In this document: positions 1-9,719 of the stretch, piece after piece
How positions within the stretch are numbered: the stretch's first letter is position 1
How the letters are laid out: every line of letters starts with the position of its first letter
NCBI GenBank assembly: GCA_028826165.1
Contig: JAPDFW010000069.1
Coordinates: 372,001-436,000 of the forward strand
Direction of reading: 5' to 3'
Source: Anaeramoeba ignava
Lineage: Eukaryota; Metamonada; Anaeramoebidae
DNA: 64,000 bases
Notes under the pieces: model-generated
What the model was told of the DNA's origin: nothing
The model's database searches: none
Seen by the model: only the letters and a program-made list of their open reading frames with translations
Position numbers and translations under genes: made by a program

Positions 1-382
1 AATTCTCAATTTTTTGGAATCTTAATTTTGGATTTTTTGAATAACGAAAATTCACTCCAAATATTTCTTCAACTAAATTAACTAATAAAACACCATCTTT
101 AAAATCTGTTTCAATATTATTTACTTCAAGATCTCTTCTATTAAGATATCTGTTTGTCCATTCAGTAAATTTCTTTTTAATTTAATTTTTAATTTTATAT
201 TTTTTTTTTTATTTTAATTTTGGTTTAACAAACAGAAAAATAAAAGAAATGATCATTTTATATTTTTTATATTTTATATATTTTTTTATATTTTTTTTGC
301 GTTAAAATTTTAATTTAAATTTTTTTTTTTATTTTTTATTTAAATAATAACTAACTTGAATCTGAATTTGATCCCAACTCAT
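1..382 (-). CDS. Calponin-homology (CH) actin-binding protein, N-terminal part
   Basis: The gene runs off the left edge; only its first two exons are here, 382..356 and 172..1. Exon 1 encodes MSWDQIQIQ and ends at a GTTAGT donor; exon 2 follows an AAAAAG acceptor and continues in frame (phase 0) with KFTEWTNRYLNRR, then an IETDFKDGVLLVNLVEEIFG block. The W..-Q-FT-W-N--L and DF-DG--L--L-E patterns are those of the first CH domain of alpha-actinin, filamin and fimbrin proteins, which bind F-actin. Which of these it is cannot be told without the rest. The start is the only ATG upstream in frame and lies about 70 bp downstream of a T-tract/CA element. The second exon is open throughout, in contrast to the A/T intron between them. 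Confidence 0.8.
173..355 (-). other. Intron 1 of the CH-domain gene
   Basis: 183 bp, almost pure A/T with long T-runs, donor GTTAGT and acceptor AAAAAG. It separates the nine-codon first exon from the CH-domain exon. The -3 base of the acceptor is A. Confidence 0.7.
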
Positions 383-452
383 TTTTAATTAAAAAAAAAA
401 CAAACAAAAGTTTAGAATTATTAAAATGGAAAAAAAGAAATGGAAATAAAAG

Positions 453-475
453 GAAAAAAATGAAAAAAAATGAAT
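453..475 (-). promoter_or_regulatory. T-tract/CA element upstream of the CH gene
   Basis: On the minus strand this reads ATTCATTTTTTTTCATTTTTTT, two CA steps inside a T-tract, 70-95 bp before the ATG. The same pattern precedes most genes in the window. Function as a core promoter is inference. Confidence 0.45.
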
Positions 476-482
476 TCTTTTT

Positions 483-731
483 GAAAATAATAGAAATAAA
501 TTTTTTTTTTTAAAAATAAATTTCTTTTGCCATTTAAAAAGCAATTTATTGAAAGAAAAATCTTAAATCAATTTTCGCTTTTTTAGGATTTTAATTTAAA
601 TGAGAAAATTAGAAATTTTTCTTTTTTCTTTCTTTTTTCTTTCAATTTTTTTTACTAATTTTATTAATAAAAAAAAATTTTTGATTGATTTTTTGTTTTT
701 TAAAAAAAAAAAGTCAAAATTCATTAATTCA
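483..731. other. Intergenic A/T-rich DNA
   Basis: A- and T-runs between the CH gene promoter and the stop of the Ser-rich gene. Nothing further recognised; a 67-codon plus-strand frame here is Phe/Lys homopolymer translation and is not called. Confidence 0.5.
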
Positions 732-1337
732 TTAATTTGTAAGACTATCATCTGCAAGAGTACCAGAATCTGTTTCAGATTCAGATTCAGATTCAGAACT
801 TAAATTTGGAGATTTTTTTATTGAAGGTTGATTTTGTTTTATTTGTTGTTTTGGTTTTTCTGAACTTGATTCTGAATCACTTTCTGAATCACTTTCATTT
901 GATTGTTGAATTTTTTTAAATTTATTTATTTTATTTGAATCTGAATTTGAATCTGAATCTGAATCTGAATCTGAATTTGATTTTGATTTTGATTTTGATT
1001 TTGATTTTGAATTTGATTTTGAATTTGATTTTGATTTTGATTTTGATTTTGATTTTGATTTTAATTTTGAATCAACTTTTATTTTCCTTTTGATTTTTTG
1101 AAAATTTTCTTTTTTATTTTGTATTTCATTTTCAGATTCAGAATCAGTTTCAGATTCAGGATTTGTTTCTACTTTTTTTTTTGTTTCTTCTTTTATTTTT
1201 AATTCTGATTTTTTTTCAGAATTTGATATACTTATTGATTCTGATTGTTTTGAACTATCATTTTTACTTTCATCAGCTTCATATTGATTTTCATTTACTG
1301 AATGTTCAGAAGAATCTGAATTTGTTTGTGAACTCAT
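732..1337 (-). CDS. Ser/Asp/Glu/Lys-rich low-complexity protein
   Basis: A 201-residue single-exon frame with no recognisable domain. It is strongly polar: an acidic Ser-rich N-terminus, a Lys/Glu stretch around residues 40-80, alternating Lys-Ser dipeptides about residues 90-118, then Ser-Asp and Ser-Glu dipeptides to near the C-terminus. The dipeptide runs come from hexanucleotide repeats of the AAAATC and GAATCA kind, so part of the sequence may reflect repeat expansion rather than selection. Such proteins often are nuclear or phosphorylated scaffolds, but no function can be assigned. Start choice: first ATG after a T-tract/CA element 45-65 bp upstream. It lies between two minus-strand genes in the same orientation. 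Confidence 0.6.
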   Translation of the reverse strand: MSSQTNSDSSEHSVNENQYEADESKNDSSKQSESISISNSEKKSELKIKEETKKKVETNPESETDSESENEIQNKKENFQKIKRKIKVDSKLKSKSKSKSKSKSNSKSNSKSKSKSKSKSNSDSDSDSDSNSDSNKINKFKKIQQSNESDSESDSESSSEKPKQQIKQNQPSIKKSPNLSSESESESETDSGTLADDSLTN

Positions 1338-1380
1338 TTTAAAAATTTAAAGAAAAAGAAAAGAAAAGAAAAGAAAAAGA

Positions 1381-1400
1381 AAAAAAATGAAAAAATGAAA
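1381..1400 (-). promoter_or_regulatory. T-tract/CA element upstream of the Ser-rich gene
   Basis: Minus strand contains TTTCATTTTTTCATTTTTTT followed by TTTTCTTTTC runs to the ATG. Candidate initiator; inference from recurrence. Confidence 0.4.
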
Positions 1401-1585
1401 TATTTTTTTTTCCTTTTTTTTTTTTAAAATTATTTAAAATTAAAATTTTTTTTTGAGTTAAAAAATGGATTTGGAAAAGAAAAAATAGATCAAAAACAAA
1501 ATTAAATTTTTTTTTCCTTTTTAGATTTGATTTTGGATTGGATTTTCAATTTGGATTTTCATTTTGGATTTTCAATTTGAATTTG

Positions 1586-3865
1586 TTATAAGTTAAAGAA
1601 AGCAATTTTAGTTTTCTTCATATAATTCTCAATAAGAGTAACAAAATCCTTGAGAACAAAAAGAATTATTGCTGAATCTAAAAATGATGTAATAACTTTC
1701 ATTTTATCTAAAAGTTCTGTATTTTTGGATTGATTAGATTCAAAGTGAGTAATCCAAGTGTCAAGGAATTGAGAATTTTCAAAAAGATGAACAATAGTTT
1801 CAACATAATTTGTTGTGTTTTTCCTATTATTTTTTTTTTAATTAAGAAAATAAATATAAAAATAAATATAAAAATAATTATAAATATTTTACATCTTGCT
1901 GCTATATTTTTTAATTGGTTTTGGTTTTGATGATTTTTTCTTGTCTTTATCTTTAATTTCTCCAATAAATTTTAAACTTTTTGATAATTGGTTTTGTAAT
2001 TCAACAACTCTATCAACAATTTGGTCTAAATCTTTAGAAATTTCAACAGTTTCTAAAATATCTCTTTGAGTTTTTAATCTGAGAATTTTTTGAAGAAATT
2101 CTTCACAACATGATATTTTAACACCAAGTGAACTAATATGAATATCTGATTGAAACCTAAAAAGAGGAATAAATAAAAACAAAATAAAATAATTAAGAAA
2201 AAAAGATTTTAACATGAAATGAAATGAATAAAAAAAAATATCATTTGTTGTTTTTGTTTTAAATACCAAACTGAATTTGGAATACGAATTCCAGGAGACA
2301 AAGAAATTCCATCATAAATTGCTTTCAATATTACTCTCATCATGAAAAATGGATGATGAATATTTTGAGGGGGTTTTGAAGGGATATCTTTCTCTTCTTC
2401 AAGACATATTTGTTTTCTAATTTCACGGAATGAATATTGAAAGTTTTGTTTAGATAAAACTTCTTTCAGAGATTCTGCTTTGATTTCTAATTCTTGCGCT
2501 CCTTTTCTTGACAAATTCGAAACAACTGGAGCGAGTATTTTCAATCTTTCTTTGTATGAATTGACTAATTCTCTAACTTTTACAAGACGTTTTCCTGTTG
2601 ATTCTGGTTGTATACTTTCTAGTTGTGAAATGACATTTTGGTATTCTGTAAATGCTTCTGAATAATTTTCCTCAGTATCCAATTTAATAGCTTTGTGAGC
2701 AGATTCCAAGGCCTGTTTAATAATTTCGTGAATTTCTCCTTCTCTTTGTATCAGATATGCACTTTCAATTTTTGTTTCACTTTTTTCAACTTCTAATGGA
2801 TCTGGATCATTAGTAGCTCGACTTTATTTAAGAATTATTTTTTTTTTATTAATTTCATGTAAATGATTTATAATTTATAATTTTTTCATTCATTTCATGT
2901 AAATACCGAAAAACTGAAGATTTTGCAATTCTTCCTTTTTTTTTCTTTTCATAATCACTTAGCAAACTTGAGCAAGTTGTGAATCCATTTTTAATAGCTA
3001 AATCCAAAGGTGTTTTTTGATCTTCATTTTTTATAAAGGGATTTGCGTGATATTGAATAAGTAAACGAGCCAATTCATCATATCCATTTAAAGCAGCTAA
3101 ATGAAGAGCAGTTTCTTGAGTACTATCTTTTAAATTAACATCAATTCCTTGTTCAAGTAATTCTCTGCAACAATCAATATTTCCTCTTGCAGCAGCAAAA
3201 TGAAGAGCTGTTCGATGATTATCAGAAAGTGTATTAATATCAATTCCTTGTCGAATTAAAAATTTGAGTACTTGAAGTCTTGAAGTTTGTGCAGCGATAT
3301 GAAGAGCATTTTGACCATTAGTAGCTTTTGTTTCTATATGTACTTGACCTGATTTGATTAATTGAATAGCTTCATCTTCATTTCCGACAACAATTTGTTT
3401 ATGAAGAGAAGTAAATCTATAAAAATATTTATTAAATTAAATATAAAATTTTATTTAAAATTTTAAATAAAATTATATATAAAATTAATTATAAATTTAT
3501 TATAAAATTATATTTATATTTTTTTACTCTCGTGGCAAATTTGATTCAACTGGTTCTTTTTTTGTAAATAAAACTATTCCTCTTAAATCACAAAAATTTT
3601 TAACAAAAGCAATTGATTTCTCATTTTCTTGTTGAATTAAAATATCATAAGGAGTAATTCCATCAAAATCTGTAACACTTGGAAGAGCTCCATTTTCAAT
3701 TAATGCTCTAATTGTTTCATAATCACCTTCTTTTGCTGCAATATGTAATGGAGTTTTTCCATCATCATCAACAACATTTGGATCTATTCCTTCAACTTGA
3801 ATTAATTTTTCAATTTCATCAAGCGAATGAGTCCAAGCAGCTTCATGTAAAACAGACCAAGTCAT
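1586..3865 (-). CDS. Ankyrin-repeat + MIT-domain protein, five exons
   Basis: Deduced join: 3865..3528, 3416..2907, 2821..2267, 2156..1893, 1823..1586; 1905 nt, 634 residues, all four introns in phase 2. Residues 1 to about 275 are ankyrin repeats (for example DDGKTPLHIAAKEGDYETI). After a Lys-rich linker, exon 3 carries a predicted helical hairpin of the MIT (microtubule-interacting and trafficking) type: A-L-SA-KAIKLDTEENYSEAFTEY and a following helix. MIT domains bind ESCRT-III tails in endosomal sorting and cytokinesis. The region after MIT, about 300 residues through the Lys-rich KDKDKKKSS segment and the last exon, is not recognised. The frame closes at every junction, and the final exon (ending FFNL) would be missed by single-frame reading because an in-frame stop lies at the exon 4 donor. 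An ankyrin-MIT combination is unusual; the MIT call is by pattern only. Confidence 0.75.
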
Positions 3866-3925
3866 TTTTGTTTGTTTTATAAAAATTTTTGTTTATAAAA
3901 AAAAAAAATATAATGAAAAGAAAAA

Positions 3926-3944
3926 GAAAAAGAAAAAATGAAAA
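3926..3944 (-). promoter_or_regulatory. T-tract/CA element upstream of the ankyrin-MIT gene
   Basis: Minus strand TTTTCATTTTTTCTTTTTC, 60-80 bp before the ATG; a second CA step follows at 3913. Candidate core promoter. Confidence 0.45.
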
Positions 3945-4024
3945 TTTTTTTTTCTTAATTTTTTTATTTTAAAAAAAAAAAAAAAGAAAGAAAAACAATT
4001 AAAAATTAAAAATTAAAATTAATT

Positions 4025-4336
4025 TTAAACTCCATAACCATAAACTGTTTTTCTTTGTCTTCTTAATGCATAAACAATATCAATTGTTGTAACTGTTTTT
4101 CTTTTTGAATGTTCTGTATAAGTAACTGCATCTCTAACAACTGATTCAAGAAATGATTTTAATATTTTTCTTGTATCATCATAAACTTGACTTGAAATTC
4201 TTTTAACTCCTGCTCTTCTTGCAAGTCTTCTAATTGCTGGTCTTGAAACTCCTTTTGCAATTTCTTTCATTGATTCTTTTCTTTTTTTTCCTCCTTTTCC
4301 CATTCCTTTTCCTCTTCCTTTTCCTTTTCCTGACAT
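4025..4336 (-). CDS. H4: Histone H4
   Basis: 103 residues, the family length. Core nucleosomal histone that pairs with H3. The signature block [16 protein letters not shown] is present, as are [24 protein letters not shown] and a C-terminal YGYGV where the norm is YGFGG. The N-terminal tail is Gly/Lys-rich as expected but carries an extra residue (GKGRGKG) and diverges sharply between the GG of the tail and the PAIRR helix, where the usual KRHRK stretch is KKRKES. Single exon. No H3 partner gene is in the window. Upstream are a T-tract/CA element and a CCAAT inverted repeat. Confidence 0.97.
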   Translation of the reverse strand: MSGKGKGRGKGMGKGGKKRKESMKEIAKGVSRPAIRRLARRAGVKRISSQVYDDTRKILKSFLESVVRDAVTYTEHSKRKTVTTIDIVYALRRQRKTVYGYGV

Positions 4337-4370
4337 TTTTAAATTTAATAATAATAAAAAATATTTAAAA

Positions 4371-4397
4371 AAAAAAATAAAAAATGAAAAAAAAAAT
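4371..4397 (-). promoter_or_regulatory. T-tract/CA element of the H4 gene
   Basis: Minus strand TTTTTTTTTTCATTTTTT about 50 bp before the start codon. Same pattern as at most starts in the window. Confidence 0.45.
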
Positions 4398-4434
4398 TAA
4401 ATTAAAATTTTCTTTTTATAATTTTTTTTAATCA

Positions 4435-4497
4435 AATATTATCCAATAATTTTTTATTTTTTATTCTTTAAAAATTCAAAATTTATTGGATAATATT
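4435..4497. promoter_or_regulatory. Inverted repeat holding two CCAAT boxes, H4 upstream region
   Basis: Arms AATATTATCCAATAA (4435-4449) and TTATTGGATAATATT (4483-4497) are perfect reverse complements over 15 bp with a 33 bp spacer. Each arm contains ATCCAAT, so two CCAAT boxes face in opposite directions, 100-160 bp upstream of the H4 ATG. CCAAT boxes are known histone-promoter elements in many eukaryotes; use here is inference. It borders satellite A. Confidence 0.5.
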
Positions 4498-4499
4498 GA

Positions 4500-6935
4500 T
4501 TCGATTTTTTTAAAATAAAATATTTTATTAATTTTATTTTAATAATTTTAATAACTTTAATTTAATATTTTATTTAGATTTTAATTTATAATTTAATTTT
4601 ATTATTATTTTAAATTTAAATATTAATAAAATATTAATTTATTAATGATTAAAAATTAAATAAAATATTTTATTAATTTTATTTTAATAAATTTAATAAC
4701 TTTAATTTAATATTTTATTTAGTTTTAATTTATAATTTAATTTTATTATCATTTTAAATTTAAATATAAATAAAATATTAATTTATTATTTATTAAAAAT
4801 TAAATAAAATATTTTATTAATTTTATTTTAATAGATTTAATAACTTTAATTTAATATTTTATTTAGTTTTAATTTATAATTTAATTTTATTATCATTTTA
4901 AATTTAAATATTAATAAAATATTAATTAATTATTTATTAAATTTAAATAAAATATTTTATTAATTTTATTTAAATAATTTTAATAACTTTTAATTTAATA
5001 TTTTACATAAATTTAATTTATAATTTAATTTTATTATCATTTCAAATTTAAATATTAATAAAATATTAATTTATTATTTATTAAAAATTAAATAAAATAT
5101 TTAATTAATTTTATTTAAATAATTTTAATAACTTTAATTTAATATTTTACATAAATTTAATTTATAATTTAATTTTATTATCATTTTAAATTTAAATATA
5201 AATAAAATATTAATTAATTATTTATTAAAAATTAAATAAAATATTTTATTAATTTTATTTTAAATAAATTTAATAACTTTTAATTTAATATTTTATTTAA
5301 ATTTAATTTATAATTTAATTTTATTATCATTTTAAATTTAAATATTAATAAAATATTAATTTATTATTGATTAAAAATTAAATAAAATATTTTATTAATT
5401 TTATTTTAATAATTTTAATAATTTTAATTTAATATTTTATTTAAATTTAATTTATAATTTAATTTTATTATTATTTTAAATTTAAATATTAATAAAATAT
5501 TAATTTATTAATGATTAAAAATTAAATAAAAATATTTTATTAATTTTATTTTAAATAATTTTAATAACTTTAAATTTAATATTTTATTTAGTTTTAATTT
5601 ATAATTTAATTTTATTATTATTTTAAATTTAAATATTAATAAAAATTAATTAATTATTTATTAAAAATTAAATAAAATATTTTATTAATTTTTATTTTAA
5701 TAATTTTAATAACTTTAATTTAATATTTTATTTAAATTTAATTTATAATTTAATTTTATTATCATTTTAAATTTAAATATTAATAAAATATTAATTTATT
5801 ATTTATTAAAAATTAAATAAAATATTTTATTAATTTTATTTTAAATAATTTTAATAACTTTAATTTAATATTTTACTTAAATTTAATTTATAATTTAATT
5901 TTATTATCATTTTAAATTTAAATATTAATAAAATATTAATTAATTATTGATTAAAAATTAAATAAAATATTTAATTAATTTTATTTTAATAATTTTAATA
6001 ACTTTAATTTAATATTTTATTTAAATTTAATTTATAATTTAATTTTATTATCATTTTAAATTTAAATATAAATAAAATATTAATTAATTATTTATTAAAA
6101 ATTAAATAAAATATTTTATTAATTTTATTTAAATAAATTTAATAACTTTAATTTAATATTTTTATTTAAATTTAATTTATAATTTAATTTTATTATTATT
6201 TCAAATTTAAATATTAATAAAATATTAATTTATTATTGATTAAAAATTAAATAAAATATTTTAATAATTTTATTTAAATAAATTTAATAACTTTAATTTA
6301 ATATTTTATTTAGTTTTAATTTATAATTTAATTTTATTAACATTTTAAATTTAAATATTAATAAAATATTAATTAATTAATTATTAAAAATTAAATAAAA
6401 TATTTTATTAATTTTATTTTAATAATTTTAATAATTTTAATTTAATATTTTACATAAATTTAATTTATAATTTAATTTTATTATCATTTTAAATTTAAAT
6501 ATAAATAAAATATTAATTTATTATTGATTAAAAATTAAATAAAATATTTTATTAATTTTATTTTAATAATTTTAATAACTTTAATTTAATATTTTACATA
6601 AATTTAATTTATAATTTAATTTTATTATCATTTTAAATTTAAATATAAATAAAATATTAATTTATTAATGATTAAAAATTAAATAAAATATTTTATTAAT
6701 TTTATTTTAATAATTTTAATAATTTTAATTTAATATTTTACATAAATTTAATTTATAATTTAATTTTATTATCATTTTAAATTTAAATATTAATAAAATA
6801 TTAATTTATTAATGATTAAAAATTAAATAAAATATTTTATTAATTTTATTTTAATAAATTTAATAACTTTAATTTAATATTTAATTTAAATTTAATTTAT
6901 AATTTAATTTTATTAACATTTTAAATTTTTTTTTT
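4500..6935. repeat. Satellite A: ~145 bp A/T tandem repeat, about 17 copies
   Basis: The landmark ATAACTTT recurs at about 4551, 4696, 4840 and 4983, giving a unit of 143-145 bp that persists to 6.9 kb. Units differ by single-base indels and substitutions, and almost no G or C is present. It fills the space between the divergent H4 and LRR genes. No gene is seen in it. Confidence 0.9.
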
Positions 6936-6939
6936 TGAA

Positions 6940-6960
6940 TTTTTTATTTTCATTTTTTTA
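6940..6960 (+). promoter_or_regulatory. T-tract/CA element of the LRR gene
   Basis: TTTTTATTTTCATTTTTTTA immediately before the start at 6970, directly abutting satellite A. Confidence 0.4.
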
Positions 6961-6969
6961 TTTCATTAA

Positions 6970-9390
6970 ATGTCAATTTTTTCAAAAGAACAAATTTCTC
7001 ATCGTTTTCCTCAATCAGAAAACTTTATACTTTTCCAAAAAACTCTTGAAACAAAATCGGAATTAATTTATCAAAAATTAGAATTTAATAAATTATCAAC
7101 AAAAATACAAAAACAATCAATTATCAAAATTGATTCTTTATTTAAAGGAAAACAAAATAATAAAAGAAAAAAAAGTGCAAATCTTCGAGTTTCTATTGAA
7201 AGATTTTTACATAGAATTACAAACTTTGTTTTCTTACCATTTGTTATTCAAAAAGTTACTCAAGAAAGAAAACATTTACTTTTAATAAATTATATCAAAT
7301 TGCTTCCTATTCAAAAAAAAGCTACAAATTCAAATCATTTGATTGATTCATTTTCCAAAAGTTCAAGTTATCCAAAATTATGGAATTCAAAACAAATTGA
7401 TTTGGCTATTGAATTTATTAAAGATATTTCAACAGAAATTATCAATTCCAAAGCATTGGAAAATATCAATAAGAAAATATTAACTGAATTCCAATTTAAA
7501 TATTCAGTAATTTTTTACAATGAAGAAAAAACCCAAAAATCAAAGGAAAAAACAAGAATTCCGAGTCTGGAATATCTAGCAAGAGAAACAATCACAAATA
7601 CTTGGTTCATGTTCAAAAACAAACTTTACAAAGTGATTCCGTTGAATATTTTGGAAGATATTTTGGAAGATTTAATTTCATATGGAAAATTAAATCATAT
7701 TAATATTTGCAATTTCAAAAATTTGGAAATTTTGGATTTGAAAAGAGTTTTGGGAGTTTCGACTAAATGGATCACAAAAATAGCCAAATTCGATAATCTT
7801 TATGAACTGGATTTGACAGGATGCACATTTCTTTCAAACGAAAATTTAGAGAAGTTTTGCCAAAACGAACAAATTCAATCCAATTTACAAACTCTAATTC
7901 TTGGAGAATGGAATTGTGCACCTGTTTATTTCCACGAAAAAACATGTTCTGTCAAACTATCTGATGATATGAATTTATACAAACAAACGCCCAAGAGCTT
8001 TCTTTCGTTTTCTGAAAAAGGGCTTATTAATTTGAAGTATTTGAAGAACTTGATTTATTTGGATTTGACTGGATGTGCTGCTGATAACTCTCCCTTAAGA
8101 AAAAATCGATATATCGAAAATACAAATATTGGGTTGTTTCAGTACAAAACATTTGAGCAATTTCTTCCAAATCTTGATAAGCTAAACGCTTTGATTCTCG
8201 GAAGGGATTGTATTTCAATTGATATGATTGATTTAATTCCAAAATCAATAAGAAACTTGAAAATTTCACTTTTTCCTTTTTATCGTGAAAATCTTGAAAA
8301 TTCTTTCTCAAATGAATTTGGGAATCAAAATGTCTTGTCTCTGTTCCATCAATTCCCAAATATTCAGGCATTACATTTGAAAGAAGTTGATACTATTCCT
8401 GATTCTGTTTTGGATCCTCCACAAAATGTACCCAAAAAATTATTTCAAGAAAATTTTGGAGAATTATTAAAAAAATGGGATGGATTAATTGAGTTGAAAT
8501 TACATCCAGTATATGATATTTTGGATATGGAAAAAATAAGGAATTGGATCCCAAATTTTTCATCGAAACTTCTTGCATTAGATCTATCGGAAAACAACTG
8601 GATTACAGACACGTTACTACTTGAACTTGAATCGCAATCTTCTGGTTTATCTCGACTTTGTTTGTTGCAATCACTTGATCTATCCAGAACAAAAATATCT
8701 GATTCAAGTTTTTGCAAGTTTTTACCGAGCATGAATGAATTAATGTTTCTCAATATTCAGTTTACGAATGCAGGAGATCAGACAATTCAATGTGTGAATG
8801 AAAATTTAAGAAGATTATCCACTTTGATGATTGGAGGAATACTTAATTATGAGGAACCAAGTCGGTTGACAAACGAAGGAATGATGATATTATCTGAAAA
8901 CAAAACGATTCGCAAACTTTCTTTCTTAACAGCACCGAATATCACAGTTCTTTCTCGATGTTCATGTTCAAAGAATGAAAAGGAAAATTGTATTTTTAAT
9001 TCAATATTATGGAAAAATTTGGAAGAATTGAAAATGAATGAAATGAGTGCTGGTGGATTACTTCTACATTTGAATCAAGCATTTGATCCTTTTTATCTCC
9101 AGAATATAAGATATTTAGATTTGCAAGCTACTTCAGTAATCAGTTGGATGAATGGGGTTTTTTATGATTTGAATAATATATATTCTTGTGAAATGGAAAG
9201 TATTCATTTGAGAGTAAATGATCCTGTAAGATGGGTATGTCCAGCAAAATGTCTTAAAAAACTGAAGAATTTACAAACAATTATCTTTTCAAAAGATGGT
9301 GGAAATGGAGGTTTTAGTCCTTTAAATTTCTGTAGTTGCAGGAATAAAGTAGTTTTAGATAAACCAAATCGTTATTATTATCATTATTAA
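6970..9390 (+). CDS. Leucine-rich repeat protein (RNI-like), 806 aa
   Basis: Single open frame. Residues 1 to about 230 are a Lys-rich helical region without a recognised domain. From about 235 to 780 come LRR units of the cysteine-containing/RNI type, such as NLYELDLTGCTFLSNENL, NLIYLDLTGCAADN, LLALDLSENNWITD and LLQSLDLSRTKISDSSF. Such arrays form a horseshoe that binds protein partners, often as substrate receptor of ubiquitin ligases, but no F-box is evident at the N-terminus. The C-terminus is Cys-containing (NFCSCRNK) and ends in a Tyr/His-rich tail YYYHY encoded by a short TAT/CAT repeat. The gene is divergent from H4 across satellite A. Codon use is less A/T-extreme than its surroundings, consistent with a real gene. 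Confidence 0.85.
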   Translation: MSIFSKEQISHRFPQSENFILFQKTLETKSELIYQKLEFNKLSTKIQKQSIIKIDSLFKGKQNNKRKKSANLRVSIERFLHRITNFVFLPFVIQKVTQERKHLLLINYIKLLPIQKKATNSNHLIDSFSKSSSYPKLWNSKQIDLAIEFIKDISTEIINSKALENINKKILTEFQFKYSVIFYNEEKTQKSKEKTRIPSLEYLARETITNTWFMFKNKLYKVIPLNILEDILEDLISYGKLNHINICNFKNLEILDLKRVLGVSTKWITKIAKFDNLYELDLTGCTFLSNENLEKFCQNEQIQSNLQTLILGEWNCAPVYFHEKTCSVKLSDDMNLYKQTPKSFLSFSEKGLINLKYLKNLIYLDLTGCAADNSPLRKNRYIENTNIGLFQYKTFEQFLPNLDKLNALILGRDCISIDMIDLIPKSIRNLKISLFPFYRENLENSFSNEFGNQNVLSLFHQFPNIQALHLKEVDTIPDSVLDPPQNVPKKLFQENFGELLKKWDGLIELKLHPVYDILDMEKIRNWIPNFSSKLLALDLSENNWITDTLLLELESQSSGLSRLCLLQSLDLSRTKISDSSFCKFLPSMNELMFLNIQFTNAGDQTIQCVNENLRRLSTLMIGGILNYEEPSRLTNEGMMILSENKTIRKLSFLTAPNITVLSRCSCSKNEKENCIFNSILWKNLEELKMNEMSAGGLLLHLNQAFDPFYLQNIRYLDLQATSVISWMNGVFYDLNNIYSCEMESIHLRVNDPVRWVCPAKCLKKLKNLQTIIFSKDGGNGGFSPLNFCSCRNKVVLDKPNRYYYHY

Positions 9391-9435
9391 AATTTAAAAT
9401 TTAAAATTATTTTTATTAAAAAAGAATTTAGATAA

Positions 9436-9719
9436 AAAATAATATTTTCAATAATGATATTTGATTTTGAAATCATTTTCAATTTCATTTTCAATAATGA
9501 TATTTGATTTTGAAATCATTTTCATTTTCATTTTCTTTTTCAACAATAAAAATAGAATTGAAATCAATATCATTTTCATTTTCATTATCAATATCGTTAT
9601 CATTTTCATTTTCATTTTCATTATCATTATCATTTTCAATTTCAATTTCATTTTTAATTTCAATATCATTTTCAATATCATTTTCATTTTCAATATCATT
9701 TTTAATTTTAATATCATTA
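9436..9719. repeat. TTTCAT/TATCAA low-complexity tract, partial duplication of the PAP2 gene's 3' end
   Basis: Hexanucleotide-based tract in the LRR/PAP2 convergent gap. The block starting CAACAATAAAAATAGAATTG at about 9540 recurs at about 9769 inside the PAP2 coding end, a displacement of about 229 bp. So the gap is largely a duplicated copy of the adjacent coding tail. Open frames on both strands here are by-products of stop-free repeats. Confidence 0.7.

Noticed and set aside
8027-8753. Antisense genes within the LRR gene
   Set aside because: Three minus-strand frames overlap a strong LRR coding frame and show no domain or own promoter element.
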